A stretch of 64,000 nucleotides of DNA from a bacterium (GTDB taxonomy: Bacteria; Krumholzibacteriota; Krumholzibacteriia; Krumholzibacteriales; Krumholzibacteriaceae), in the NCBI GenBank assembly GCA_020350885.1, contig CP070727.1, positions 1,433,149 to 1,497,148 of the forward strand. The letters run 5' to 3'. A model generated the notes under the pieces. The model had not been told where the DNA came from and made no database searches. It saw only the letters and a program-made list of their open reading frames with translations. Below are positions 8,082 through 18,932 of this stretch, in pieces (position 1 is the stretch's first letter; every line of letters begins with the position of its first letter). The translations under genes were made by a program, and so were the position numbers.

Positions 8082-11000
8082 ATGTACAAAGCTTCGATCC
8101 ATATAGCGATCGCCGTACTTACGATCAGCATCTTCACCTCTTCGGCCGAGGCGATCGAGGGGCGGCTGATGCGCTACCCCGACATGCACGGCGAGCAACT
8201 CGTCTTCACCTACGAGGACGATCTCTGGCTTGCCTCGATCGCCGGAGGCCTCGCATCCCGAATCACCTCACATCCTGGCATCGAACGCCATGCCTCCTTC
8301 TCACCCGACGGCAGGTGGATCGCATTCACGGGCAGTTACGACGGGGGCTATGACGTATACGTTATCCCGGCGACCGGCGGTGAACCGAAGCGGCTTACCT
8401 ACCATCCTTCCTACGACCGCGTGGTCGGGTGGTCACCGGATGGAACATCCATCCTCTTTGTCTCCCGGCGGGCGCTGTACGACGAGCTCCACGCGGCCGA
8501 TCTGTCGGGCGGTTTCCCCAGGAAGATACCTCTCGATCGCGTCTCATACGCATCGCTTTCACCCGACGGCAAGAGAGCTGCTATCAACCGCTTCAACTCG
8601 GACCGGATGAACTGGTAAGGGTACAAAGGCGGCGAGCAGCAGGATATCTGGATTGCAGACATTGGAGGTAAGTCGTTCACCCGGATTACAGACTGGGGGG
8701 GTTACGACAACTTCCCGATGTGGCGCGGGAAGCAGATCTACTTCAACTCCGACCGTGAAGACGGCCGGATGAACATATACGTCTACGACACCGAGAGCGG
8801 ACGGATTACGCGCTGCACGCAGCATACGGAATGGGACGTGGAATTTCCCGCCATCGGCGAGGATCGGATCGTCTATGCATGCCAGGGCTATCTCTGGATC
8901 TACGACATCCTCGCCGCCAGTTCCGAGCGCCTGGAGATCGAGATACCATCCGACAGGTGGCAGATGCGGGATATGTACATCCTCCCCGCTAACTACGTGC
9001 AGGAGATCAGTTTGAACGGTGACGGCACGAAATGCATCGTGCAGGCCCGGGGGGACATCTATATGCTCGATACCGATAAAAAGCGGGCCGTGAACATTAC
9101 ACGAACTCCCGGGACGAGAGAGCTCCACCCTGCCATCTCGCCAAAGGGCGATACCGTCGCTTTCCTCTCGGACAGAAACGGTGAATACGAGCTCTACATC
9201 AAACCGGCAACGCACGGCGGCGAATGGATTAGGATCGCCGATACGCCGCATACCTACTACTATCATCTGCACTGGTCCCCCGACGGGAAAAAGATCCTTT
9301 TCGGCGACAAGGACTACACAATCTACGTTGCCGACATCGAAACAAAGACCGTCACGACGATAGACCGTGGGTACCACCTCAAAGACAACGAGATATTCTG
9401 GGAGGTGAGTGATTACCGATGGTCCTCCGACAGCCGCTGGGTTGTCTACTCGCTGGTCGACGAGAATCTGAACAGCTGTATCTTCCTGTTCTCACTCGAC
9501 ACCGGTGAGAAGATACGTATCACAGACGACCGCTACGACGACTACAGCCCCTGTTTCGATCCCTCGGGTAAGTACATATATTTTCTATCGCTTCGTAACT
9601 TCACACCCCTGCTCGATTGGTTCATGGACAACAACGTGAACACGGACATGTCGCACGTGATGGTGGTACAGCTTCAGGCAGGAAAACAGCCGCCATTCTA
9701 CGAGATCGAGCAGGAAGACGAGGAGGGTACAGAGGTCGCCGATTCCAAGGCGACGAGTCCCGAGGATTCGATCACGATCGATCTGGACGGAATCACCGAT
9801 CGTATATTCACGGTACCGATCCCTCCCGGAACCTTCAAGCAGCTCTCCACCTACAAGGACCATCTGACGTACCTTTCCCGCACGCACTATGGCTTTCCTA
9901 CCCTACGGGAGTTCTTTGATCCGAACAGCGTGTCCTATTACACCCTCCATTCATTCGATACCAAGGAGAAAAAAGACAAAGTCGTTATCGAGGGCATCGG
10001 ATTCTACACGCTCTCGGGTGACGGGAGTAAGGCCGCCTACATGAGTTCCGGCCTGGTGGGTATCGTGAAGACGGAAGAGACCTCCAGCGTCGGTGATGGG
10101 ATACTCGAGTGGGGCGGTCTACAGCAGAAGGTCGATGTATTCAAGGAGTACCCTCAGATCTACCGGGATGTCTGGCGTCAGATCAGGGACTTCTTCTACG
10201 ATCCCCGGCTCCACGGAAAGAACTGGGAGACCGTCTACCTGAAATACAAGGAGCTCATACCGTACGTTGCTACGAGGGCCGACATGAATTACATCATCGG
10301 TCATATGATAGGCGAGCTATCCGCCTCACATGAGTACATTGTCGGACGCGGGGGTCCCCCGCGCACCTATTACTCCCGGTCGAATGTCGGGCTCCTGGGC
10401 GCTGATCTCAAACCGGACGCCACCGGACGTTATCGGTTTACGAACATCCTTAAGGGCTCTCAATGGCACGATGATTACAAGAGCCCCCTCAACGCACCGC
10501 ATATCGAACTGACTGAAGGTGACTACCTCCTCGCAATTGACGACAGAGAGATCACAACCGAAGAAAATTATCTCCTCTATCTCGAGAACAAAGCGGGCGA
10601 GGAGATACGGATCACGGTCGGTTCGGCACCGGATACCGGGAAGGGACGCACATACCGGATCAAAACTCTGCATAACGAGTGGCTGCAACGGTACCACGAC
10701 TGGAAAGAAAAGAATTATCGCAAGGTGCGTGAGGCGACGGACGGACGTATCGGATACATGCATCTGCTCGACATGATGGACACGGGAATCAAGCAGTTCG
10801 AGCAGGCTTTCAGGGCGGAGCGTTACCGGGACGGCCTCATTATCGATGTTCGCTTCAATGGTGGCGGCTTCGTTTCGTGGTTCTTGATTGACAAGCTCGA
10901 TCGAGAGCTCAAATTCCTCACCGTGACCCGTGATTTCAAGCCGATGCGTTACCCGCACGGCGTTCATGCAGGGCCGATCGTATTGCTCTGTAACGAGGAC

Positions 11001-11342
11001 ACGGGCAGCGATGGAGAGGTCTTCACCCAACACTTCAAGGATCTCGGAAGGGGTACCGTTATCGGCACACCCACCTGGGGCGGCCTTATCGGGATCATCA
11101 ACATGATACCGCTCACGGACGGTGGCATGGTAACGCAGTCGAACGTCGGCTTCGCCAACCTTCGAGGCGATTGGATCGTCGAGAACAGAGGTGCAGTGCC
11201 TGATATCTACATCTTCAACGATCCCGCCGACATCCTCGAGGGAAAGGATGCACAGCTCGAGAAAGCTATCGAACTCATCATGGAGAAGCTCGACGAGAGT
11301 CCGCCCCCGTCGCTCATCCCGCCAGAGTTCCCTGAGAAGTAA
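8082..11342 (+). pseudogene. Tricorn protease homologue, interrupted by one in-frame TAA
   Basis: Tricorn-type serine protease (S41 relative) that trims oligopeptides. It has a signal peptide (cut likely after SSAEA), so it should act outside the cytoplasm. The open frame has one TAA at 8616-8618, codon 179, in the beta-propeller; the frame resumes at once with GYKGGEQQDIWIADIGG and stays open to 11342, 1,086 codons, a normal length. A one-base change of AAA (Lys) would create the stop. The rest looks functional: propeller blades, PDZ segment, catalytic Ser-His pair (SASHEY), TGSDGEVF with the nucleophile Ser-Asp, and the late Glu in WIVENRG. No ribosome site supports restart at ATG 8718. GAAAGGA precedes ATG 8082. 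The OPT transporter follows after 15 bases. Could be a real nonsense mutation, readthrough or a sequence error. Confidence 0.85.
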
Positions 11343-11357
11343 GAGGAAAGGCGTGTA

Positions 11358-13391
11358 ATGAACGAGAGAGAAACGATACAGCTTCCGGAGAACGCATTCA
11401 GAGAGCTGGAGCCCGGCGAGGAGTACCGGCCGGTCATCCCCGCCGAGGCCTCGATCCCGGAGGCCACGATTCGCTCCTTTACCGTCGGCCTCGTGATGAA
11501 TGTAATCTTCTCGATGTCGGCAGCCTACATAGCCCTCAAACTCGGTCAGGGCATCGAGACCGCCATCCCGATCGCCATTCTGGCCGTCGGCATCACCGCC
11601 GCATTGAAGCGAAGGGGGGCCTTACTCGAGAACGTAAACACGATGGCCTTCGGTGCGACATCGGGGATCATCGTCGGCGGCGCGGTCTTCACCCTGCCTG
11701 CCCTCTTCGTGCTGGGGATCGATCACCTCTCGAGCCTTTTCCAACTCTTCATCGTCGCATTCCTCGGCGCCGCCCTCGGTGTTCTCTTTCTCATTCCATT
11801 CAGGCGCTACTTCGTCGAGGATATGCACGGTAAACTCCCGTTCCCCGAGGCCACGGCCACGACCGAAATCCTCGTCACGGGTGAGAAAGGAGGCCGTCAG
11901 GCGATCTTTCTCGTAGCCGCGATGATCGTCGGCGGGATCTATGACTTCCTCATCATCTCAATTCACCTCTGGCGGGAAAACTTCACGACGGCCCTCATCG
12001 AACCGCTCGGAACGCTCACACACAGGGTGAAGCTCGTCTTCAGCATGAATACGAGTGCTGCGATCGCCGGGCTCGGCTACATCATCGGTGTGCGGTACGC
12101 GACAATTATCTTCGCTGGTTCGATGCTCTCGTGGTTTGTCCTGGTGCCCCTCTTCGCCCATCTCGGCATCGAGGGACCTATGGCGGTCAGACCGCTCGAA
12201 TCGGGACAGAGCACGATGGGCGCCGAGGATGTCTTCTACGACCAGGTTCGCTATATCGGTATCGGTGGTATCTTCGTTGCTGGCCTCATCGGCATCCTCA
12301 AGCTCTCGAAGGTGATCGCCAACGCAATGAGCCGGGGCATCCGGGACCTCATCGCAAGCCGCCGGGCTCATGCAGGCGACGTCGTCTCGACACGGACCGA
12401 CACCGACATTCCGATGTCGCTCGTCACCATCCTGACACTCGTCGTGATCGCTCTCATCTGGATATACTTCCGATTCTCCGTTCTTCAGGGACAGGTCAAT
12501 CCGACCGCGCTGAGCCTCCTCGCACTGCTGGTGACCGTTGTTATCTCCTTCCTGTTCGCCAGCGTCTCGGCACAGGCGGTCGCCATGATCGGTGTCACTC
12601 CGATCTCGGGAATGACGCTCATGACACTCGTCGTCGCTTCGCTCATCATGGTCAGGGCCGGACTCACCGGCCAGCATGGAATGCTCGCCGCCCTCCTGAT
12701 CGGCGGTGTCGTCTGTACCGCGCTCTCAACGACGGCGACACTGGTCACCGAATTCAAGGTCGGATACTGGCTTGGTGCGACACCGAAGAAGATCCAATGG
12801 GCGAATATAGCCGGGGCCGCCGTGGCGGCGGTCGTCGTGAGCCTCGTGATCGTCCTGCTTGATAAGGTGTACGGATTCGCACCGGGCCCGGATCACCCGA
12901 ACCCCCTGCCGGCGCCGCAGCCCAATGCCATGGCCGCCGTGATCAAGAGCCTCATGGTATCAGCGGAGACACCATGGTTTCTCTATGCAATGGGTGGGAT
13001 CATTGCCGTGATCGTCGAGCTCGTCGGCATCTCCGGGCTCGCATTTGCGCTCGGGATGTATATACCGATCGAGCTCAACGCCCCGATCCTGGCGGGCGCG
13101 TTGGTCGCATGGTTCGTGAAGCGCGGCCATGCGGAACAGGGACACAACGAGGGCCAGCAGGACCGCGGCACCCTCATCGCCTCGGGCCTCATCGCCGGGG
13201 GAGCACTTATGGGAGTTATAAGCTCTCTTATCAAGTGGCTTGAATCGCAGTCGGGTCGGACAATCATCCCGGATCTGGCCAACGAGGGTCCGGCCGGTAA
13301 CTGGATCGGTCTCGCCGCCTTCCTGGCGCTTCTCGTTGCAATCTACATCACCGCCCGCACGAAGCAGGGAACAGAATCCAATGCGATGTAA
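11358..13391 (+). CDS. OPT-family oligopeptide transporter
   Basis: Inner-membrane transporter of the OPT superfamily; members take up oligopeptides or metal-chelate compounds with protons. The 677 residues are almost entirely hydrophobic, with about 14-16 predicted membrane spans. It begins with the bacterial OPT opening EYRPVIPAEASIPEATIRSF and the segment AAYIALKLGQGIETAIPIAI; LPFPEATATTEIL near residue 160 is also characteristic. It starts 15 bases after the Tricorn homologue with GAGGAAAGG just upstream, so the two form an operon: the protease makes short peptides and this protein could import them. Substrate is inferred from this context. Confidence 0.92.
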   Translation: MNERETIQLPENAFRELEPGEEYRPVIPAEASIPEATIRSFTVGLVMNVIFSMSAAYIALKLGQGIETAIPIAILAVGITAALKRRGALLENVNTMAFGATSGIIVGGAVFTLPALFVLGIDHLSSLFQLFIVAFLGAALGVLFLIPFRRYFVEDMHGKLPFPEATATTEILVTGEKGGRQAIFLVAAMIVGGIYDFLIISIHLWRENFTTALIEPLGTLTHRVKLVFSMNTSAAIAGLGYIIGVRYATIIFAGSMLSWFVLVPLFAHLGIEGPMAVRPLESGQSTMGAEDVFYDQVRYIGIGGIFVAGLIGILKLSKVIANAMSRGIRDLIASRRAHAGDVVSTRTDTDIPMSLVTILTLVVIALIWIYFRFSVLQGQVNPTALSLLALLVTVVISFLFASVSAQAVAMIGVTPISGMTLMTLVVASLIMVRAGLTGQHGMLAALLIGGVVCTALSTTATLVTEFKVGYWLGATPKKIQWANIAGAAVAAVVVSLVIVLLDKVYGFAPGPDHPNPLPAPQPNAMAAVIKSLMVSAETPWFLYAMGGIIAVIVELVGISGLAFALGMYIPIELNAPILAGALVAWFVKRGHAEQGHNEGQQDRGTLIASGLIAGGALMGVISSLIKWLESQSGRTIIPDLANEGPAGNWIGLAAFLALLVAIYITARTKQGTESNAM

Positions 13392-13494
13392 ATAGATAGG
13401 CCTACCCTATGACGGCAGCTCATGCCGCAACGGCTCGCATCGCTTACAGGGTCCATGGAAACGACGAGCACAGGTCATCGCAGGGGGGAGCTCC

Positions 13495-16400
13495 CTACCG
13501 AATCAGCACGATCTTTCTCGTTGCCCGGTGACCATCCACATTGAGGTGCACGAAGTAGATCCCGCTTGTGACTGGTGCACCGAGGCTGTTCACACCGTTC
13601 CACCGGGCTTCGTGCCTCCCGCCCGGGAGTGCAGTATTGACGAGTGTAGAGACGCGCGCACCGGCGACATTGTACACCGCCAGAAACACATTACGTTTCT
13701 CACCGGCCCGGCAGGGCACGGTAAATGGAATACTGGTCACCGGATTGAAGGGATTCGGATAGTTCTGGTAGAGCCGGACGGTTGCCACAGGCACCTCTAT
13801 GTGATCGGTCTCGATGAATAGCTCCGGCCGGCCTGCGGCCTCGAGCCGGTAACGGTAGGTAAGCCCCTCCTCGACACTCCTGTCGATATACTGGATCCTC
13901 CCCGTCCCATCGGGTGAGAGCCCCTTCCTGAGTAGCTCGTAGCTATCCGCGCTCCGTTGTCTGTAGAGATCCCAAGAATACTCTTGCCGGCCGACCGACC
14001 AGGCGAGCTCGATCATGCTCCCGATAAGGTGATAAGCCCATGTAATATCATCAACTGCGGTCACACCATCGAACTCCAACCAGCCTGTATTGTAGACATT
14101 GGCATGGAAGCCGTTCCACGGTGCGAATCCGTAGTAACGCTCCCCCTCGAGATCCCATACGTAGACGTTCTTGTCCCACGCCGTACCCACAAGCTCGAGA
14201 TCGCCGTCATAGTCGAGATCCCGTACCATCGGTGTTCCGCGCATGTAGGAGTACACCCAGATCGGGAAGCCCGGGATCGCTTGACCGAAGATGTTCCAGG
14301 CGTTCATCACTCCGCTCTCGCAGCACAGGATGATCTCGAAGCTTCCGTCATTATCGATGTCGGCGATCGTCGGAGATGACTCGGTAACGCCCGACGAGGC
14401 GTAGGCCTGCGGCCAGTCGTAACTCGGATTATGGTTCTGGAGCGGTTGTCCGTTGTATCGGAATATGTAGCAGTAGCTGTCCATTCCGGGAACAATGACC
14501 TCGAGCTTTCCGTCCCCGGTGAGGTCAGCCAGTGCCGGCGAGCCGGCCGGCGTCGAGTTGCTGTAGACCCATCTCGGCCAGCCGCTCATCCAGGTGCCGT
14601 CGTGGTTCAGGCCGTAAATCCTCGCGGCGGTGCTCTGCACGATCATCTCGAGGTATCCGTCGTCATCGATATCGCCGACGGCGGGAGATGCCGAGATAAT
14701 CGCATTGTCATCCTCGAGAGGTACCGGCCAACCGAGGACGTTCGTTCCATCGACGTTCAGGCAGTAGATGCTGTCCTGGATTCCCGGCGAGTCCGTGTCG
14801 GGAGAAACAACGAGAATCTCCACAACGCCGTCACCATCGAAATCGGCGAGTGCGGGTGTCGAAATGTGCCAGGGTGCGCTGCCCGCAAAATCGGTCAGGA
14901 AGAAAACACCGTCGGTTGCCGGATTGCTGTCGCCGTCACGGACTTCGGTCCCGTCGTGATGCCACGCATACACGATGCCGTCGACATCGTAGGCGACGAT
15001 CTCGAAATCCCCGTCGTCGTCGAGATCACCGATAACGGGACTCGCCCAGCAAAAGTCGATCGTGTTCTTCGGCCAGTTGGGAAGCGTATCCCCGTCCTTG
15101 TTGAAGACGTAGATCTCACTCGTATTCCAGGACGAGGCGATGATCTCCGCACCAGGCACACCATCCAGATCGGCTAGTGCGACGGTCGATTGGAAGTTGT
15201 CACCGTACTCGTTGAAAATGCCGAGGGTCACCGGCCTGTTGTCACCGTCCCTGAGCTCGAACCCATCGGCATGCCATGCATAGATGTATTCCGATCCAAC
15301 GACGATATCGAGATATGTATCACCGTCCACGTCGGCGATCTTCGGGCTGCTCGAGGATTCACGATCTACCGCATTGGGCCAGCCGGGAAGCTGGGACGGA
15401 TTGGTCGAAATAGAGACCTCGGTGCTCGGCAAACCCTCGTTTCCGCAGGAATCCAAGGCGGTTACGGTATAGTAGTACACCGTGTTCGTTAGCAGTTCGT
15501 AATCCCGGAACAAGGTATACCATACCGGATCACCGTTCGTGAGCGCGTAGGGCCCACCCTGTACCGTCGCGTTGTACAGCTGGTACCGGTATTGTTCCAG
15601 CGAATCGGGCGGATGCCAGGTCACATGGATCTCCGTGGGCCCGTAGCTGGAGTTGAGAACGACGCCTGTCGGCGGACCAGGTCTACGCAATTCCATCTGT
15701 TTCGAAAAAGTCCTTCCGTAGGCATCTGTGAGCTCGAAGAAGTAGTAATTGATCTTTGTCATATTGGCCTCAGAGAGGACAAATCCATCCCCGTAGCCGG
15801 TGCCGAGCGGCGTAATCTCGTCATAGACCGAGACGCTGTCGGTGATCGTGAGATCGATATCGGATGTTGTTATTATACCCTGCAGACCGTATGCAGCGCC
15901 CGTACCGTAGTTCCTCATCCCTATCTGAAGCAGGAAATCCTCACCAGGCTCGATTATCCCGTTGTTGTTCCCGTAGGGAAGGGTGTCGCTCTTCGTACTG
16001 ACGTATATCGTGAGTTCCGGTGCATGAACTTCGTAAGCGAATGGTTCGGACCAGAAGCCACCCATCGAGTCGTGAATTTCGATCGTGAACTCGACAGCCT
16101 CCTCGTCACCTACGCCGGAATCGATACTGAACCGCCATCCGTCATGCCCCCACGCCTTCCCTCCGGAGGGAATATCCGGATAGAGTGCGGTACTGTCCGT
16201 CACCGTCACCTGCAGGTCATCCGAACGAAGGATCGCATAGAGCTTTTCGCCATTCCCCTGGCCTGTGTTGTGAAGCTTGCCGAAGAGAGTCACCCATTCC
16301 CCGGCATCGAGCACCCCGTCGTTATTCCCAACGACATCGTCATAGAGAGCCTTATCCTCGAGACGCAGGTAGGGACCGGCCTCAGCGAGCACCTGTATCG

Positions 16401-18513
16401 AATCTGTATACCGGCAGTGATTCCGGCCTGTGACCGTAACGTAGATATATCCGCCGGTCTTGCAGAGGTAATCATCGAAGACCACTTCACCCGTTGGTCC
16501 AGTAAAATCGAAGGCATAATTGTCGCCTTCCTTGTAGAGGCAGACCCGTGCCGAATCATACGGCGATCCATCACTCTGAACCTGGACCGTGATGCTGTTC
16601 GGTCCGAAATCAGCCGTCGCCGGCACCGTCACGGCAAATACCTTCGCCTGCTGCTGAAAGACATTCAACTCGGGATCGCCGAGAAAGTTGTATATGAAAT
16701 GCGTCCATCTATCGACGTTCTCACCGAAGGAAAGGGGTGTAAACGGAAGGCGGGAATTCACGTGAAGCTTGCCGAGCTGGACGATGTCGTGATCGAATAG
16801 CAGTTCGAAGTACTCGTCCATATAGGGCTTCGAGATGCTTGGAAACGCCGAGCGGCTCGACCCTGTAACGGCCATCGCGCCACCCTGATCATTCAAGAGG
16901 AAATGCTCGGCCAGGCAGTCGGTGTCGAAGGCGACATTGGTACAGTTCATGAGGTACATGGTGTAGAGCGCGTCCCCGTTCGAGAGGTTATCCGCATCGT
17001 AATTCAGTATTGTGCCGTTTCCGACAGACATGTTATAGCGTGAGCCGTGTCCGACGTGGACCACGTGGTTCGTTCCGGCACTGAGTGAGTCGAGGGACGC
17101 TTCTTTTGTCAGACAGATCGATCCCGGATAGAGGGCGCATGTCTCGTAGAGACGGGAGGTGACGACATTTATGTTAAATTCGAGGTAGAGCTCGTAGATT
17201 TCCTGTGCGAACTCGGCGCCGTCCATATAGAGGTCGCCACCCGGTATGTAAATTTCCGGGTAGAGCACCTCGGCAAGGAATAGAAACTTTTCCTTCGATG
17301 ACGTGTCAACCGGCGCGGCGTACGATATCGTCTTATTCACCAGGAGCTCCGCCTCACTGTGTGTTGAAACCGTTATCCTCCCTACGTATACCTCGGAATA
17401 CATATCGGTCATATCACCGGGATCCTGTGCTGTATGATACGCCTCACCCCATAGAGAATCGCCGTCGTTGTTCCAGTTACCGTCGAGGCACGAGTAATAC
17501 ATATCCGTTGGAATGAGTTCGCCGCCGTAAAAGTCAACGTAGCAGAATCGTGCAGGGATGATATCGGTGTCACCGCCCAGGACCACCCACTCGACCCCCC
17601 ACTTGGCAAAAGCCTCCTGTATAAAGATCCGGACCGATTCGCCGAGATCGGCACCGCTCCGGTAGTTCTGTCCTATCCATTCGATCGTCCGTACAACCGC
17701 GGGGATTCCCTTCCTTGTCTTCCAATCGGCGAGCGTTTCGAATGCCGGTGCCATATCCTCGTTCGTGACAATGAGATAGGCAACCTCGCTTCCTTCCATG
17801 CTGGGGAAGTAACTGGGCAGGAAACCTGTGTCGTTTCTATCAACGACGATGTCGTTGAATGTATACCGGGCAACCTCATAGGGATTGACGACGATCGATT
17901 CGACGAGCCGGCGGTTCTCGTCCCGGAATCCGTCGACGTGCCGTTTACGTTCGAGATAATCGAGCGGAACCGTCTCCGGCTCGGTTTCTATGAGGAGCTC
18001 GAGCTCGCTGTCGAGCTCCAGCAGACCGGAATCCACATTGTACCGGAACGGGTATACGGCAAATGCAGCGATCCGGTATCCCTTGAGGAAGTGTGATCCC
18101 AGGTGTCTGACACGCCACCGGGGAAATACCGCATCGGGGCCTACGACCTTCGTCCGGTCGATATGCATACCAATCTTTGCACCATCGTCACGATAATCAC
18201 CGTCGAAGCGGGCCAGCTCTACGGAAGCGTCGAGCTCGATCCGCTCGACTATCCGTGCCCTATATGATGAAACCATCTCTCCCTGCGGCAGTAGTACCGC
18301 AACCACACGGTACGGCAAAGAAGGAAGATCCAGGAAGTTCGTGTGCCGGTAGCCTTCTACAGCGACAGCCACACGTTCGCCGCCCCGCTCCTCGAACCGA
18401 ACGAGTGAAGGATCGTGGTCGAGTTGTATCGACAATGTAGTACCCGTGGCGGTGCCGGCCACAAAAGGTAGCAAAGATGCAAATGCTAGAATCAAGGTTA
18501 CCGTCTTACCCAT
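13495..18513 (-). CDS. Secreted gingipain-like (C25) cysteine protease with propeller repeats and sorting-type C-terminus
   Basis: Multidomain extracellular protein of 1,672 residues. Signal peptide (residues 1-24); N-terminal pro-region; C25 peptidase domain about residues 240-650, with the probable catalytic His in HVGHGS (near 489) and Cys in MNCTN (near 522). Ig-like stretches follow; then an fn3-like segment (VVLNSSYGPTEIHVTWHPP, near 955); then about seven FG-GAP/VCBS-type blades between residues 1045 and 1460 with repeated PALADxDGDG-like calcium motifs. The C-terminus has LYQNYPNPFNPVTSIPF and ends SGIYFVHLNVDGHRATRKI, a FlgD-Ig/type IX-sorting-like module. Expected to be surface-attached or secreted and to cut proteins; it could instead process other sorted proteins, as PorU does. 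It converges with the OPT gene. Confidence 0.87.
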   Translation of the reverse strand: MGKTVTLILAFASLLPFVAGTATGTTLSIQLDHDPSLVRFEERGGERVAVAVEGYRHTNFLDLPSLPYRVVAVLLPQGEMVSSYRARIVERIELDASVELARFDGDYRDDGAKIGMHIDRTKVVGPDAVFPRWRVRHLGSHFLKGYRIAAFAVYPFRYNVDSGLLELDSELELLIETEPETVPLDYLERKRHVDGFRDENRRLVESIVVNPYEVARYTFNDIVVDRNDTGFLPSYFPSMEGSEVAYLIVTNEDMAPAFETLADWKTRKGIPAVVRTIEWIGQNYRSGADLGESVRIFIQEAFAKWGVEWVVLGGDTDIIPARFCYVDFYGGELIPTDMYYSCLDGNWNNDGDSLWGEAYHTAQDPGDMTDMYSEVYVGRITVSTHSEAELLVNKTISYAAPVDTSSKEKFLFLAEVLYPEIYIPGGDLYMDGAEFAQEIYELYLEFNINVVTSRLYETCALYPGSICLTKEASLDSLSAGTNHVVHVGHGSRYNMSVGNGTILNYDADNLSNGDALYTMYLMNCTNVAFDTDCLAEHFLLNDQGGAMAVTGSSRSAFPSISKPYMDEYFELLFDHDIVQLGKLHVNSRLPFTPLSFGENVDRWTHFIYNFLGDPELNVFQQQAKVFAVTVPATADFGPNSITVQVQSDGSPYDSARVCLYKEGDNYAFDFTGPTGEVVFDDYLCKTGGYIYVTVTGRNHCRYTDSIQVLAEAGPYLRLEDKALYDDVVGNNDGVLDAGEWVTLFGKLHNTGQGNGEKLYAILRSDDLQVTVTDSTALYPDIPSGGKAWGHDGWRFSIDSGVGDEEAVEFTIEIHDSMGGFWSEPFAYEVHAPELTIYVSTKSDTLPYGNNNGIIEPGEDFLLQIGMRNYGTGAAYGLQGIITTSDIDLTITDSVSVYDEITPLGTGYGDGFVLSEANMTKINYYFFELTDAYGRTFSKQMELRRPGPPTGVVLNSSYGPTEIHVTWHPPDSLEQYRYQLYNATVQGGPYALTNGDPVWYTLFRDYELLTNTVYYYTVTALDSCGNEGLPSTEVSISTNPSQLPGWPNAVDRESSSSPKIADVDGDTYLDIVVGSEYIYAWHADGFELRDGDNRPVTLGIFNEYGDNFQSTVALADLDGVPGAEIIASSWNTSEIYVFNKDGDTLPNWPKNTIDFCWASPVIGDLDDDGDFEIVAYDVDGIVYAWHHDGTEVRDGDSNPATDGVFFLTDFAGSAPWHISTPALADFDGDGVVEILVVSPDTDSPGIQDSIYCLNVDGTNVLGWPVPLEDDNAIISASPAVGDIDDDGYLEMIVQSTAARIYGLNHDGTWMSGWPRWVYSNSTPAGSPALADLTGDGKLEVIVPGMDSYCYIFRYNGQPLQNHNPSYDWPQAYASSGVTESSPTIADIDNDGSFEIILCCESGVMNAWNIFGQAIPGFPIWVYSYMRGTPMVRDLDYDGDLELVGTAWDKNVYVWDLEGERYYGFAPWNGFHANVYNTGWLEFDGVTAVDDITWAYHLIGSMIELAWSVGRQEYSWDLYRQRSADSYELLRKGLSPDGTGRIQYIDRSVEEGLTYRYRLEAAGRPELFIETDHIEVPVATVRLYQNYPNPFNPVTSIPFTVPCRAGEKRNVFLAVYNVAGARVSTLVNTALPGGRHEARWNGVNSLGAPVTSGIYFVHLNVDGHRATRKIVLIR

Positions 18514-18932
18514 GCGTGTATCCTCCTCGGATTGCTATGTTCTCTTGTACTCTGGAAATATTCCGGCATACAGCTGGTAGCTATCGGGCGATACTGTGCA
18601 GCTCCTTCCGGAGATCGAACAAGTGGCACCTTGCAGTACTCAGGCTAACCCAAATAATACCACAAAGATAGCTTCATGTCAAGCAAGGAAGGACAGGAAT
18701 GGTATAACTTATATGTGCAGACATGTATATACAGATTCGATCGGCCATTACGATCACCGTCATGCAGTTACCAAACCGAAGAAAGAACGCTACTATGATG
18801 AAACTTAATCGGATGGAGTTAGTATTACTATATATGGTGGTTATACTGGGAAAACCATACAGAGAATCGAGGAAACACGACAGGATCTGCCCATGAAACA
18901 GCGGCGCCAGGATCAAGAAGTGCTCTAGATGG
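18514..18932. other. Long intergenic region without a protein gene
   Basis: Upstream region of the C25 gene. No convincing open frame was seen on either strand; frames here lack ribosome sites and coding-like composition. It is AT-rich from about 18640 to 18850. It holds a weak promoter-like pair, TTAGTA at 18819-18824 and TATACT at 18842-18847 (17-base spacer), pointing toward the hairpins at 18933-19025. It must also hold the promoter of the C25 gene. Confidence 0.5.

Noticed and set aside
15592-16800. Plus-strand frame of 402 codons over the C25 gene
   Set aside because: Antisense shadow; no domain or ribosome site.
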